Part shown: piece after piece, positions 35,661-45,078 of the stretch
How positions within the stretch are numbered: the first letter of the stretch is position 1
Layout: every line of letters begins with the position of its first letter
DNA from: Cedecea davisae DSM 4568
Lineage (GTDB): Bacteria; Pseudomonadota; Gammaproteobacteria; Enterobacterales; Enterobacteriaceae
Direction: 5' to 3'
DNA length: 64,000 bases
NCBI RefSeq assembly: GCF_000412335.2
Contig: NZ_KE161030.1
Span: 1,428,031-1,492,030, forward strand
Translations under genes and position numbers: made by a program
Notes under the pieces: model-generated
Told to the model about the DNA's origin: nothing
Seen by the model: only the letters and a program-made list of their open reading frames with translations
Database searches by the model: none

Positions 35661-35689
35661 AATTTAGGGAAAATAGCCCGCTACGTCAA
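35661..35689 (-). promoter_or_regulatory. Promoter of tRNA-Ser copy 2
   Basis: On the minus strand TTGACG, 17-base spacer, TAAATT, then AGCGCCCG as discriminator. Confidence 0.75.
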
Positions 35690-35829
35690 TGCTAATTTCA
35701 TGTTTTTGGTGCATTTAGCCAAACTTCATCCAACTTGATTCTTAAACCACCACAAGATGCTGCTTTTTATCGCATTAGCGCTTGCATAGCGCTTCATTTC
35801 GGGTAAGCCTAAGGAAAAAAGGAGGCAGT

Positions 35830-36771
35830 ATGGACATTATTTTTCATCACCCCACTTTTGATACTGAGTATTGGCTGAATCGCCTTCAGCAGGCTCTGCC
35901 GGGGGCGCGCGTGCGCCAGTGGAAGCAGGGCGACCAGCAGCCTGCCGACTACGCGCTGGTCTGGCAGCCGCCGGTAGAAATGCTTAGCGGCCGTAAAGGG
36001 CTGAAGGGCGTGTTTGCTCTTGGCGCAGGCGTGGACGCCATTCTCAGTAAACTGCAGGCCCACCCGGATATGCTGCCGGACGGCGTGCCGCTGTTCCGAC
36101 TGGAAGACACCGGCATGGGGCTGCAAATGCAGGAGTATGCCGTCAGCCAGGTGCTGCACTGGTTCCGCCGTTTTGATGATTATCAGGCGCAAAAACTGCA
36201 GGGCAAATGGCAGCCGCTGAACGATTATCGCCGCGAGGATTTCACCATCGGCATTCTTGGGGCTGGTGTACTCGGCGGAAAAGTTGCTGAAAGCCTGGTG
36301 GCCTGGGGCTTCCCGGTTCGCTGCTGGAGCCGCAGTAAAAAAGACTTCCCCGGCGTAGCCAGCTTTGCAGGTAGCGAAGAACTGGGCAGCTTCCTGAGCG
36401 GAACCCGGGTGCTGATTAACCTGCTGCCGAATACGCCGCAGACCGTCGGCATTATTAATCGTCAATTGCTTGGTCAACTGGCGGATGAGTCTTATGTGAT
36501 CAACCTTGCGCGCGGAGTTCATCTGGTTGAAGCCGACCTGCTGTCCGCTCTGGACAGCGGCAAGCTGAAAGGGGCGATGCTTGACGTCTTCTCTAAAGAA
36601 CCTCTGCCAGAAGAAAGCCCGCTCTGGGGGCATCCGCGTGTTGCAATGACGCCGCACATTGCGGCCGTAACCCGCCCGGATGAAGCCATCGCCTATATCG
36701 CGAAGACCATCACCCAACTGGAGAAAGGAGAAGCGGTATCGGGGATGGTTTCTCTCCAGCACGGTTATTGA
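35830..36771 (+). CDS. ghrA: Glyoxylate/hydroxypyruvate reductase A
   Basis: 313 residues from the ATG at 35830, with GGAGG eight bases upstream. Rossmann motif [14 protein letters not shown] near residue 143; catalytic Arg in [10 protein letters not shown], Glu in DVFSKEPLP and His in MTPHIAA. NADPH-dependent reduction of glyoxylate to glycolate and hydroxypyruvate to glycerate. A GC-rich hairpin (36776-36797) follows. Confidence 0.96.
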   Translation: MDIIFHHPTFDTEYWLNRLQQALPGARVRQWKQGDQQPADYALVWQPPVEMLSGRKGLKGVFALGAGVDAILSKLQAHPDMLPDGVPLFRLEDTGMGLQMQEYAVSQVLHWFRRFDDYQAQKLQGKWQPLNDYRREDFTIGILGAGVLGGKVAESLVAWGFPVRCWSRSKKDFPGVASFAGSEELGSFLSGTRVLINLLPNTPQTVGIINRQLLGQLADESYVINLARGVHLVEADLLSALDSGKLKGAMLDVFSKEPLPEESPLWGHPRVAMTPHIAAVTRPDEAIAYIAKTITQLEKGEAVSGMVSLQHGY

Positions 36772-36872
36772 TACAAAGCCCGGCTTTGGCCGGGCTTATA
36801 TCGCCCGCTCCACAAGCTAAAAATTGTCACGGAATACTGGTATCCTTAGCCAAAATAGAAAAGGAGAAAACC

Positions 36873-37610
36873 ATGTATCCCGTTGACCTGCATATGCACA
36901 CCGTTGCCAGCACCCACGCCTACAGTACCCTCCACGACTACATCGCTGTCGCTAAATCCAAAGGCATTCGGCTATTTGCCATCACCGACCATGGCCCGGA
37001 TATGGCGGATGCGCCGCATTACTGGCACTTTGTGAATATGCGCATCTGGCCGCGTCTGGTAGACGGCGTCGGCATTCTGCGCGGCATCGAGTCCAATATT
37101 AAAAATACCGCCGGTGAAATCGACTGTACCGGGCCGATGCTGGATGCGTTGGATCTCATTATCGCGGGGTTCCACGAGCCGGTGTTCCCGCCTCAGGATA
37201 AAGCGACCCATACCGAAGCGATGATAGCGACGATGGCCAACGGAGATGTGCATATCATCAGCCACCCCGGTAACCCTAAGTTTGAGATTGATATTCCGGC
37301 CGTGGCTGCCGCGGCGGCAAAATATAACGTCGCGCTCGAACTCAATAACTCCTCCTTTACCCATTCACGTATCGGCAGCGGTCCGAACTGCCGCGCCATC
37401 GCCGAGGCCGTGCGCGATGCCGGAGGCTGGTTAGCGCTGGGTTCAGATTCCCATACCGCTTTTACCCTCGGGGATTTCAGCGAATGCCGCAAAATCCTCG
37501 ACGAAATTGATTTCCCGGAAGATCGTATTCTCAACGTTTCTCCGGCGCGCCTGCTCGGGTTCCTTGAAGCCCGCGGAATGGCGCCGATTGCCGAATTTGC
37601 CACACTGTAA
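36873..37610 (+). CDS. ycdX: PHP-domain phosphatase YcdX
   Basis: 245 residues, the E. coli length, from the ATG at 36873 (AAGGAG). The four PHP motifs are present: [23 protein letters not shown] and GSDSHTAF, which bind a trinuclear zinc site. Broad phosphatase activity is reported for the family and YcdX has been linked to swarming. First gene of ycdXYZ. Confidence 0.95.
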   Translation: MYPVDLHMHTVASTHAYSTLHDYIAVAKSKGIRLFAITDHGPDMADAPHYWHFVNMRIWPRLVDGVGILRGIESNIKNTAGEIDCTGPMLDALDLIIAGFHEPVFPPQDKATHTEAMIATMANGDVHIISHPGNPKFEIDIPAVAAAAAKYNVALELNNSSFTHSRIGSGPNCRAIAEAVRDAGGWLALGSDSHTAFTLGDFSECRKILDEIDFPEDRILNVSPARLLGFLEARGMAPIAEFATL

Positions 37611-37638
37611 TTAACACCCGTAATGGATAGAGCCAGTC

Positions 37639-38193
37639 ATGAATGAGTTTTCAATTATTTGCCGCGTTTTAGGATCGCTATTTTATCGCCAGCCGCAGGA
37701 TCCGCTGCTGGTTCCGCTGTTTACGCTGATCCGCGAAGGGAAGCTGGCGGCAAGCTGGCCACTGGAACAGGACGAACTGCTGGGGCGGTTGCAAACCAGC
37801 TGCGATCCTCAGCTGCTGGCGGCGGACTTTAATGCGCTGTTTATCGGTGAGAAATGCAGCGTGCCGCCTTTCCGCTCCGCATGGGTTGAAGGGAGCGATG
37901 AAGGTGAAGTACGCCAGTTCCTCAAGCAGCGCGGCATGCCGCTGGGCGAAACGCCGGCCGATCACTTCGGGACGCTGCTGCTGGCCGCTTCATGGCTGGA
38001 AGATCAGTCTCAGGAAGATGAGTTTGAAGCACAGGTTACGCTGTTCGATGAGTACCTGCTGCCGTGGTGCGGCACCTTCCTCGGCAAGGTAGAAGCCCAC
38101 GCGACGACGCCGTTCTATCGTACGCTGGCGGCCATCAGCCGCGAAGCATTGCAGGCGATGCGCGATGAATTGCAGGAATCTGAGGAGGAGTAA
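37639..38193 (+). CDS. ycdY: TorD-family chaperone YcdY
   Basis: 184 residues, all-helical TorD/DmsD fold as in E. coli YcdY, with the family segment PPFRSAWVEGSDEGEV and GMPLGETPADHFGTLLLAA. It is a redox-enzyme maturation type protein reported to help insert zinc into YcdX. It lies 28 bases after ycdX. Confidence 0.94.
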   Translation: MNEFSIICRVLGSLFYRQPQDPLLVPLFTLIREGKLAASWPLEQDELLGRLQTSCDPQLLAADFNALFIGEKCSVPPFRSAWVEGSDEGEVRQFLKQRGMPLGETPADHFGTLLLAASWLEDQSQEDEFEAQVTLFDEYLLPWCGTFLGKVEAHATTPFYRTLAAISREALQAMRDELQESEEE

Positions 38194-38296
38194 TTGTGAT
38201 TTGAATCACAATTAGAATGTAACAGCAAAAGCAAACTTGCAAAAAACGTGCGCTGGATCGTAGTGGGTCATGCCGGCTCTGCTATCATACGGCGCC

Positions 38297-38779
38297 ATGA
38301 AGACACTTATTCCTCTCGCTATTACCACCGGTATTCTCTCTGGCCTTTGGGGCTGGGTTGCGGTGAGCCTCGGCCTGTTGGGCTGGGCCGGTTTCCTCGG
38401 CTGTACCGCCTATTTTGCCTGTCCGCAGGGCGGAGTTAAGGGGCTGTTTATTTCGCTGTGCACGCTTTGTAGCGGCGTTCTTTGGGCGCTGGTGATTATT
38501 CACGGCAGCGCGCTGGCTCCCCATGCCGATATTCTTGGGTATGTGATGACCGGCATTGTCGCGTTTCTGATGTGTATCCAGGCGCGGCATATTTTGCTTT
38601 CGTTTGTTCCGGGGACTTTTATCGGTGCCTGCGCGACTTTTGCCAACAATGGTGAATGGCATATCGTGGTGCCTTCATTGCTGCTGGGGCTGGTATTTGG
38701 CTTCGCGATGAAAAACAGCGGGCTGTGGTTGGCCGCAAGGCGAGATAAACCGAAGCAAGGCTCATTACTCAGCGAATAA
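38297..38779 (+). CDS. ycdZ: DUF1097 inner-membrane protein YcdZ
   Basis: 160 residues from the ATG at 38297. Five hydrophobic segments. SLGLLGWAGFLGCTAYFACPQGG and SFVPGTFIGACATFA are near identical to E. coli YcdZ. Function unknown; its conserved place after ycdXY and the small hydrophobic fold are all that can be said. Confidence 0.93.
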   Translation: MKTLIPLAITTGILSGLWGWVAVSLGLLGWAGFLGCTAYFACPQGGVKGLFISLCTLCSGVLWALVIIHGSALAPHADILGYVMTGIVAFLMCIQARHILLSFVPGTFIGACATFANNGEWHIVVPSLLLGLVFGFAMKNSGLWLAARRDKPKQGSLLSE

Positions 38780-38782
38780 AAA

Positions 38783-38808
38783 AAACCGGCATCAGCCGGT
38801 TTTTTTTA
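38783..38808. terminator. Terminator between convergent ycdZ and csgG
   Basis: AAACCGGC-ATCA-GCCGGTTT with A and T runs on either side; can act in both directions. Confidence 0.93.
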
Positions 38809-38831
38809 TGGATACATGCGGTTATCGGTTA

Positions 38832-39665
38832 TCACGAGGCGGGTGGGACAGACAGCTCTTTATATTTCACCAGCACCGGGTTGTTAATGTCGGATGGTTT
38901 TTGCAGATCCCAAAGTCCCCTGTCTATTCCATCGTTAATCAGATAAATAACCCCGGTTTCAATCGCGGACATCAGGCATAGCATGACGGGTTCATTGCTG
39001 GTGTAGCCAATTTCCGCTTCCAGCAGCCGCTGGTAATCGATAAAGCGGAAGACCCCGGCCTGTACCTCGTAGGAAAGAATGGTTTTGCTGGTGTTGACCG
39101 AAGAGAGCACTTCGCCGGTACTGACATCCACCACCCTCAGGTTAACGGCAATCTGGTCGAGCTGGTACTGCGTATCGGCCCCGATGCCGAAGTAGCGGGC
39201 GCCCGCGCCGCCGGACTTCACGTTGCTTTCGTAGCCAATAATCGAGCCTTCAATCATTACGTTTGCCGCCATCAGCGATTGCAGCGGCTGGCGATTATTG
39301 TCGGCAACGGTGCCGTTTTCCTGCGCCGCGCGGATTATCTTGCGCTCGTTAAGCAGGTTTTGCAGGCCCTGGCGCTCGAGCGGAATAAACCAGCGTGAAT
39401 CTTTCAGCGCCGTCACCAGCATTGAGGTTGCACTTTGCGGCACGGCCGTTGAGAAGTTACTCGCAGGATAAGGCTTGAACTGCCCGGTTTCGTCCTGAAT
39501 GTTATAGACCGAAACATACAATTTGCCTTTGGCATCCGGTAAATGCGTCAGGTCGCGGTAGCTTTGTGCCCGGGGCATTAGCGTGGGTTTCGCTGCTTCT
39601 TTTGGCGGGGCCGTTAAACAGCCCGTCAATAAACACACCGCCACAATCAGGAGTAAGCGCTGCAT
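38832..39665 (-). CDS. csgG: Curli secretion channel lipoprotein CsgG
   Basis: 277 residues as in E. coli. Signal peptide with lipobox LLTGC (Cys16). Forms the nonameric outer-membrane pore that secretes CsgA and CsgB. Segments RAQSYRDLTHLPDAKGKLYVSVYNIQDETGQFKPYPASNFS are conserved, including the constriction-loop Tyr/Asn/Phe region. Last gene of csgDEFG. Confidence 0.98.
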   Translation of the reverse strand: MQRLLLIVAVCLLTGCLTAPPKEAAKPTLMPRAQSYRDLTHLPDAKGKLYVSVYNIQDETGQFKPYPASNFSTAVPQSATSMLVTALKDSRWFIPLERQGLQNLLNERKIIRAAQENGTVADNNRQPLQSLMAANVMIEGSIIGYESNVKSGGAGARYFGIGADTQYQLDQIAVNLRVVDVSTGEVLSSVNTSKTILSYEVQAGVFRFIDYQRLLEAEIGYTSNEPVMLCLMSAIETGVIYLINDGIDRGLWDLQKPSDINNPVLVKYKELSVPPAS

Positions 39666-39702
39666 GATGTTTACCCTTTAAATTTATTGTTGGTTTACGC
39701 CA

Positions 39703-40119
39703 CTAGAAATTGGTGGAGTTTGATTGCAGGCCGGACACCTGAATGGTGGAGGTTTTGCCGGTTTTTCGGTCGGTAACGTTCAGCTGTAGCTGGCCGTCGG
39801 TATTGGCGATATCGACGATAAAATCATTGGTGACCATGCGCCCCGGCTTACCGGTGTTGATATTGGTCAGCAGCCCGCCCAGCACCTGCGATTGCAAAGC
39901 CTGGGTGAAATTGTCCAGCGCGCTCGGCATCTGGATACCCAGGTCACTGCTGTAGGCTGGATCTTTATAAGAGTTCTGCGCCTGAGCGGAATTAAGCAGA
40001 TAGGCACCGTTATTAGGGTTACCGCCAAAGTTGGGATTAACAAACTGGAAAACCATATTCCCGGCCCAGGACAGCGGCGAAAACAGCAGCATGGAAAGCA
40101 CGACTAAGTAGATACGCAT
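39703..40119 (-). CDS. csgF: Curli assembly protein CsgF
   Basis: 138 residues when started at the third of three consecutive ATG codons (40119), which has the right spacing from AGGAG and gives the E. coli length. Signal peptide ends at SWA. The N-terminal mature segment [22 protein letters not shown] plugs the CsgG pore; the rest couples nucleation by CsgB to the cell surface. Confidence 0.97.
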   Translation of the reverse strand: MRIYLVVLSMLLFSPLSWAGNMVFQFVNPNFGGNPNNGAYLLNSAQAQNSYKDPAYSSDLGIQMPSALDNFTQALQSQVLGGLLTNINTGKPGRMVTNDFIVDIANTDGQLQLNVTDRKTGKTSTIQVSGLQSNSTNF

Positions 40120-40128
40120 CATCATCTC

Positions 40129-40512
40129 CTAGAATTCGTCATGGGTTAAATCGCCGGTGCTCAATAATTGCTTATCGATAAGCCTGCGTTTTAGCGCCTC
40201 GTCTGTATGGACCAGTGCAACCTCAACGTTTTTATCGAAGTCGCGTTTAGTGGGGAAAAGAAAGGCCTGGTAAACAACATCCTGCCCTGCAGTAATGGTT
40301 ATCCAGCTTCCCCAGCGGGCGCTGGGGCGCTCATTAATGGTTAAGTTGCCGGTAAAGTCGCTTTCCCATTTATCGCTGAACGCGCGATAGAAGCTGTGCC
40401 CCACCGAAGTTACGGTGTGGTCCGTGAGCAGGCCTGGGATCTCAACTTCTTCACCGTGAGCGACGCTGGCGCACCAGCAGGTTGCCAGCAATAAAACGGC
40501 TGAGCGTTTCAT
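40129..40512 (-). CDS. csgE: Curli periplasmic chaperone CsgE
   Basis: 127 residues with a signal peptide to about residue 20. ITINE-type core segments [18 protein letters not shown] and [11 protein letters not shown] are conserved. It caps CsgG and gates substrate entry for CsgA. Four bases downstream of csgD. Confidence 0.97.
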   Translation of the reverse strand: MKRSAVLLLATCWCASVAHGEEVEIPGLLTDHTVTSVGHSFYRAFSDKWESDFTGNLTINERPSARWGSWITITAGQDVVYQAFLFPTKRDFDKNVEVALVHTDEALKRRLIDKQLLSTGDLTHDEF

Positions 40513-40516
40513 CGCC

Positions 40517-41167
40517 TTATCGCCTGAGGTTATCGTTGGCCCAAGAAACGGCCTGGGTGCGGTTTTTTACCGCTATCTTCCTGAAAAGGTTATACAGATG
40601 GGTTTTTACCGTATTCTCGCTGATAAACAACGAGCGGGCTATTTCGATGTTTGACGAGCCAATGCGTAATTTATTCAGAATTTCTTTTTCGCGCTGGGTT
40701 AAGCGCGAAGATTCTGCGCTATTAAAGCGATAATTCCCTGAGTTGCTTATCAAATAGCTGGCCAGTTTTTGCGAGAAGTAACATTCACCTTCCATTACCC
40801 CGCGCAGTCCCTCGACTACCCTTGGCTCTTCTGCTGTCAAATAAAATACCCCGTTGATATACGGCCAGTTTTCAATATCCTTAAATTGATATTCTTCCGG
40901 CGTATTAAGTAACAGTAATTTTATATGATTGTTTCTACGGCTTAGTTTTTCCTGCCAACATTGGATAGTCTTTTTATCCGCTTCTGCCATATCGAATAAA
41001 ATCAGAGAATTACTGGCAATCTCATCGAGTGAGCGTTGTATATTATGCACCCGGCCGTTTATTGCCAGCGAGGCGCGTAAATGTTGCAATAAGGCAGATG
41101 CCTGAAGAGAGGGTTTAGTAATTAGCAGTAGCGTAGGCCCCTGTAGGGCATGGACTTCATTATACAT
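40517..41167 (-). CDS. csgD: Biofilm master regulator CsgD
   Basis: 216 residues as in E. coli. Atypical receiver-like N-terminal domain lacking a full phosphorylation pocket, and a C-terminal LuxR-type helix-turn-helix ([40 protein letters not shown]). It activates csgBAC and cellulose-related genes. First gene of csgDEFG. Confidence 0.98.
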   Translation of the reverse strand: MYNEVHALQGPTLLLITKPSLQASALLQHLRASLAINGRVHNIQRSLDEIASNSLILFDMAEADKKTIQCWQEKLSRRNNHIKLLLLNTPEEYQFKDIENWPYINGVFYLTAEEPRVVEGLRGVMEGECYFSQKLASYLISNSGNYRFNSAESSRLTQREKEILNKLRIGSSNIEIARSLFISENTVKTHLYNLFRKIAVKNRTQAVSWANDNLRR

Positions 41168-41943
41168 GATGAAACTCCACCTGGTTTTTGCCGCTACCGT
41201 ATGAATTAATAGATATTAATTCTCCCAGTGGTACCGATAGCTGCAGCATTGCTGTGTATTAATATTTTTAATATTCGGGCGTGATGTTCCCGATGAATGA
41301 GAAAATTTAACTAAAGGGGTGCTTTCATATTCAATTTAACCAGTAGATATTTTAAAGCAAGTGTTAACTATGTAACAAAATGTAACTCAGAATATTAAAA
41401 TATTTCTTTTGGTGCTTTTGCCTATTTAGATTTAACGCTAAAGTTGTACATTATATATTTGATGTATAGATAATATATCATATGTTAAAAACATATCTAT
41501 TTGAGTTTTATGTGTTTATTTTTCTTGTTTTGATTTTGCATTTAAAAATATTATTTTAAGAAACGCTGTTCCTGGAATTCTCTCGCTTCGCTTAAGAAAA
41601 CTTGGTGTGGTGACGGTGGTTTTTCATAATGTGACTAAGCATCGCATCGGATGTGCTAAGTGCGTGAGGTTTATGGTTTGTTTAAATAAGTGTGCTAATG
41701 ATTAGCTCTCTCTTTCCTGATGATTGTATCTGTAGCGCCATAGCGCAAATGTATTGTGAATTCACACTTTGGTATTAACCCAATAAGTCAAAATAATTCC
41801 TGCGCATGAGATATTTTAAAAATTTATCGGGACATACTCAATTTCGTAACCGAACAATAACAGTTTACTGCCGTTTTTGTGAGGTGTTACCACTTGAACT
41901 GAGCATCATTAAGTTCCGGCTCAATTAGGTTCAGGGTGATGAG
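41168..41943. promoter_or_regulatory. csgD-csgB divergent control region
   Basis: 776 bases without a gene and clearly AT-richer than its surroundings (for example 41380-41560), as expected for the H-NS/IHF/OmpR/CRP-controlled csg intergenic region. The first part is the csgD leader, a known target of several sRNAs in E. coli. The last 30 bases, with GGTTCAGGGTGATG before csgB, match the E. coli csgB leader. Individual factor sites cannot be assigned with confidence. Confidence 0.75.
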
Positions 41944-42399
41944 ATGAAAATTAAATCGCTATTGTTAATGTTGTTCTTTGTTGGGCTTTCAAATAACGCC
42001 ATGGCCAACGGTAACGATCTTGCCGGTGCAGAATATAATTTTGCCGTTAATGAGTTGAGTAATCCTCAATTTAATCAGGCAGCAATTATTGGTCAGTACG
42101 GCAGCGGTAATAATGCCGATGTTATTCAGAGAGGCCAGCGCCAATTTTCTGAAGTAGTTCAAAATGGTGCAGGAAATCGGGCTAATATAGAACAATCAGG
42201 TAGTTATAATCTGGCTTACATCTCGCAAGACGGTGTAGCCAACGATGCGAGTATTAAGCAGGATGCATTTGGTAATGCTGCGCTTATTATTCAACGAGGT
42301 TCAGGTAATAAAGCAAACATTACTCAGTATGGTACCCAGAAGTCAGCAGTTGTAGTGCAAAACCAGTCACAAATGGCGATTCGCATTATTCAGCGATAA
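41944..42399 (+). CDS. csgB: Curli nucleator CsgB
   Basis: 151 residues, the E. coli length. Signal peptide to about residue 21. Five imperfect amyloid repeats of the Gln/Asn-spaced type (AIIGQYGSGNNADVIQ, VVQNGAGNRANIEQ, YISQDGVANDASIKQ, LIIQRGSGNKANITQ, VVVQNQSQMAIRIIQ). The last, basic repeat is anchoring. Nucleates CsgA at the surface. Confidence 0.98.
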   Translation: MKIKSLLLMLFFVGLSNNAMANGNDLAGAEYNFAVNELSNPQFNQAAIIGQYGSGNNADVIQRGQRQFSEVVQNGAGNRANIEQSGSYNLAYISQDGVANDASIKQDAFGNAALIIQRGSGNKANITQYGTQKSAVVVQNQSQMAIRIIQR

Positions 42400-42444
42400 G
42401 CAGAACGTTTGTGCTGAAATTATCAATCCGATGGGGGTTTTAGT

Positions 42445-42858
42445 ATGAATCGTTTCAAAGTTGCAGCATTAGCAGCATTAGTAGTGTCCGCAGGTGCAAT
42501 GGCTACTTACCCGCAGCAGGCTCAGCACTCAACCCTGAAAATTTATCAGCAGGGTAACGGAAATAACGCTACAGCTCTACAGTCAAATGCGCTGTATTCA
42601 AAAACGGAAATTAAACAGTTTGGTACCGTTAACGGCGCCAAAGTGGGCCAGGGTTCTGACCACAGCGATATTAAATTGCTGCAAGACGGCTATGGCAACA
42701 ATGCAACCATCAGCCAGTGGAATGGTAAAAATGCGCAAACCGACGTTCAACAGTTTGGTACTAACAACGGAGCCGTCGTTAACCAGACTGCTTCGAGCTC
42801 TCTGGTCTCCGTAACCCAGTACGGCAACGGCAACCACGCTTCAGCTTCCCAGTACTAG
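42445..42858 (+). CDS. csgA: Major curlin CsgA with short N-terminal segment
   Basis: 137 residues against 151 in E. coli. All five amyloid repeats are present (IYQQGNGNNATALQ, IKQFGTVNGAKVGQ, LLQDGYGNNATISQ, VQQFGTNNGAVVNQ, VTQYGNGNHASASQ). The missing residues fall just after the signal peptide: the Gly/Asn-rich N22 targeting segment is reduced to about eight residues (TYPQQAQH). N22 directs E. coli CsgA to CsgG/CsgE, so recognition here must rest on a shorter signal or on the repeats. Confidence 0.97.
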   Translation: MNRFKVAALAALVVSAGAMATYPQQAQHSTLKIYQQGNGNNATALQSNALYSKTEIKQFGTVNGAKVGQGSDHSDIKLLQDGYGNNATISQWNGKNAQTDVQQFGTNNGAVVNQTASSSLVSVTQYGNGNHASASQY

Positions 42859-42885
42859 CAGGCCCGGTTTATTCGCAAGCAACTT

Positions 42886-42911
42886 AACAGGGCCTGTGGC
42901 CCTGTTTTTTC
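42886..42911 (+). terminator. Terminator between csgA and csgC
   Basis: AACAGGGCC-TGT-GGCCCTGTT followed by TTTT. It limits read-through, so csgC is probably expressed below csgBA. Confidence 0.9.
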
Positions 42912-42923
42912 GTTGGAGGCCGT

Positions 42924-43253
42924 ATGCATACCTTAGTGCTGCTTGCCGCGCTCTCAAGCCAGCTAACGTTTAATACCCGACAGCAGGACAATATTTATAC
43001 CATCACCCCCATTGCCACGCTGGCTGCGGACTGCCAGTGCACTATGACGCTCGCGGCCAGGCGAAGCGGAACCTCAGGGCAAAGTGAAAGTAAGCAAAGC
43101 AGCGATCTCTTTATTAAAGCGCACGAGGCGGTGCCGCTGTCCCAGCTCAGTATGAATATCGATCCAGGCGACAGCGTTGTGGTGACCGTTACGCTGAGTG
43201 ATGGTAAATCCTTCCATCTTGAGCAGCACTGGGTCGGGGCAGGAAAGCCGTAA
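42924..43253 (+). CDS. csgC: Curli inhibitor/assembly protein CsgC
   Basis: 109 residues. Signal-like N terminus (MHTLVLLAALSSQ), immunoglobulin-like beta fold, and the CxC motif in DCQCTMT. CsgC blocks premature CsgA amyloid formation in the periplasm. Starts 12 bases after the terminator hairpin. Confidence 0.95.
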   Translation: MHTLVLLAALSSQLTFNTRQQDNIYTITPIATLAADCQCTMTLAARRSGTSGQSESKQSSDLFIKAHEAVPLSQLSMNIDPGDSVVVTVTLSDGKSFHLEQHWVGAGKP

Positions 43254-43372
43254 CCGGCGTGAAATATAAATGATGAACGGATTGCAAGAATCGCGAGTGT
43301 GTATCACTGTTTAAGAATCTTTGATTTTCTGCCGATAACCTTCAGGGACGACAGCAATCGAGGAGTACCGAA

Positions 43373-43681
43373 GTGAAAACAGCTTGTGCGAAATATTTGC
43401 TTTGTCTGGCGCTGGGAATGGCTGTTTCATCGCTATCTCAGGCTGCATCATCCGGCGTTATTCATTTTCGAGGTGAAATAGTAGAAGGCGGGTGCCAGTG
43501 GGCGCCGGCGAGTGCTGATGTCGCCGTTACCTGCTCACAGCAAGGCAAGCCCGTCACCCAGACCCTTGCGCTCAATTCCCTTAATGGCATCACTCTTTAT
43601 AACGACAGCACGGTGCAAACCAGGGTGCAATACCTTGATGCTCAGCATAAGCTCGCCGTTTTACAGGTGACCTATCAATAA
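43373..43681 (+). CDS. ymdA: YmdA-like secreted protein
   Basis: 102 residues; E. coli YmdA, in the same position after csgC, has 103. Signal peptide to about residue 24. GVIHFRGEIVEGGCQW and DVAVTCSQ resemble the first strands and disulphide of type 1 pilin-like domains, but the protein is short. Function unknown. The GTG/ATG choice is clear (ATG-led reading GTGAAAACAGC at 43373 uses GTG). Confidence 0.8.
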   Translation: MKTACAKYLLCLALGMAVSSLSQAASSGVIHFRGEIVEGGCQWAPASADVAVTCSQQGKPVTQTLALNSLNGITLYNDSTVQTRVQYLDAQHKLAVLQVTYQ

Positions 43682-43766
43682 TGTCGCGGCCCGTTAAATC
43701 ACGGGCCGACTCTCTTGGGTTCCTGCGGTATAGCAGAGTAAACTAGCCCCTGTCGGTTCAGGTTGA

Positions 43767-44390
43767 ATGTATAGGGTCAGTGCTGTGAAAAAATGTCTGC
43801 TTCTCTCTCTTATGCTGGTTGCCAGGGCGACCGGAGCCGTTACGCTCGATGAGGTAGAAAAACGGTTCGCTGCGTCGCCGGTAGTGCGCGCTAATTTTGA
43901 GCAGGAGCGCCAGATTAAAGGGACAGCGCAGCCGCTGCATTCCAGCGGAAAGCTGCTGATTGCTAAAAACAAGGGGCTATGGTGGCAACAGCGCCAGCCT
44001 TTCCCGATGCGTTTGATTGTGAATGGCGGGCATATGGTGCAGGTTATGGGCAGCCAGCCACCCCAGACTATAACGGGCGAGAGTAACCCGCAGATGTTTC
44101 ATTTTAACCAGCTGCTGCGCACGCTGTTTCATATCGATCGTAAAGTGCTGGAGAAAAGTTTTATCAGCGAATTTACCGATTTGGGGCAGGGAAGGTGGCG
44201 CCTGGTGTTGATACCCGCAGACGAGCCGCTGAATAAACTGTTCCGTTCGGTCACGCTCCGTGGGGAAAAGTATATCGAGCGCATTGAGCTCAATGATGTC
44301 GAGGAAGACTATACCGAAATCTCCTTTACCCATTATCAGCCGGAACCGCGAAAGCTGACTCGTGAAGAGCGTAAACGCTTTGCATACTGA
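43767..44390 (+). CDS. LolA-like outer-membrane lipoprotein carrier family protein
   Basis: 207 residues; an in-frame GTG at 43785 (VKKCLLLSLMLVARATGA) would give a more compact signal peptide. The LolA-type half-barrel pattern is visible: FAASPVVRANFEQERQIKGTAQPLHSSGKL, WWQQRQPFPMRLIV and MVQVMG. Such LolA paralogues, together with a phosphopantetheinyl transferase, typically occur in aryl polyene clusters; here only those two genes are present. It overlaps the next gene. Confidence 0.75.
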   Translation: MYRVSAVKKCLLLSLMLVARATGAVTLDEVEKRFAASPVVRANFEQERQIKGTAQPLHSSGKLLIAKNKGLWWQQRQPFPMRLIVNGGHMVQVMGSQPPQTITGESNPQMFHFNQLLRTLFHIDRKVLEKSFISEFTDLGQGRWRLVLIPADEPLNKLFRSVTLRGEKYIERIELNDVEEDYTEISFTHYQPEPRKLTREERKRFAY

Positions 44391-45003
44391 AGCACCTTAT
44401 CGCCTTGCGGTGGGGCAGGTAACAAGTCTCAGTTCACCGGCGTTTGTATCCCGCTGGCTCTCGGCTGAACTTATTGCCAGCGCGCCTCAGGGAATGCGCC
44501 GCCCGGTATGGTTAGCCGGGCGCGTGCTGCTGTCGCAGTTGCTGGACAACGGAATGTTGCCGCTGCTGCAAAGTGGCCCCCACGGTAAGCCCTGGCACGC
44601 AGAGCTTCCGGCTTTCAATATTACCAACAGTGCTCATGCGGTTGCGGTGCTGGTCGGCTGCCAGCCTGTGGGCTGTGATATGGAGCTGTTACGCCCCCGC
44701 AAACGCTGGCAGGCCGTGGCGCAACACAGTTTTGCTGCCCCGCTGTATGACCGGCTGCTGGCTTTGCCCCAGGAGGAACAGCTGACGGAGTTCTGGCGTC
44801 TCTGGACGGCCCATGAAGCGGTAGTGAAGCAGCGGGGAGGAACGGTCTGGCAATTACCCGAGCTAAATTTGCCGCCGCTGACCTTGTGCCCGCCGGGACT
44901 GCATCTGATGCATATCGTTTGCGGAGAAATGCTGATCGCCTGCTGCGGCCATCAGGTTTTTTCACCGGATTTTGCTCCCGGACAGGTTGTCGGCCGGGTC
45001 TAA
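44362..45003 (+). CDS. 4'-phosphopantetheinyl transferase (Sfp/AcpT superfamily)
   Basis: 213 residues from a GTG at 44362, overlapping the LolA-like gene by 29 bases; a TTG at 44380 is an alternative. Superfamily motifs: GCDMELLRPRKRW (Mg-binding Asp/Glu) and FWRLWTAHEAVVKQRG, in which the usual Lys of W-x-x-K-E-A is His. It would load phosphopantetheine on an acyl or peptidyl carrier protein, but no carrier protein or synthase is in the window. Confidence 0.85.
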   Translation: MKSVNALHTEAPYRLAVGQVTSLSSPAFVSRWLSAELIASAPQGMRRPVWLAGRVLLSQLLDNGMLPLLQSGPHGKPWHAELPAFNITNSAHAVAVLVGCQPVGCDMELLRPRKRWQAVAQHSFAAPLYDRLLALPQEEQLTEFWRLWTAHEAVVKQRGGTVWQLPELNLPPLTLCPPGLHLMHIVCGEMLIACCGHQVFSPDFAPGQVVGRV

Positions 45004-45056
45004 GTTTTTGATTGCGTTGTCGGGCTTCGGCGGCATAATAAGTAAAACTTAATTAG

Positions 45057-45075
45057 AACGATAACTATTGCTATT
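45057..45075 (+). promoter_or_regulatory. Possible Fur box upstream of the FhuD-like gene
   Basis: GAACGATAACTATTGCTAT contains GATAACTATT, close to the GATAATCATT core. It ends four bases before the start codon. Weak to moderate. Confidence 0.45.
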
Positions 45076-45078
45076 TAT

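Noticed and set aside
34785-35700. Integrated element at the tRNA-Ser genes
   Set aside because: tRNA genes are common integration sites, but no integrase or phage gene is adjacent and both tRNAs are intact; the repeats fit an rtT-like origin better.
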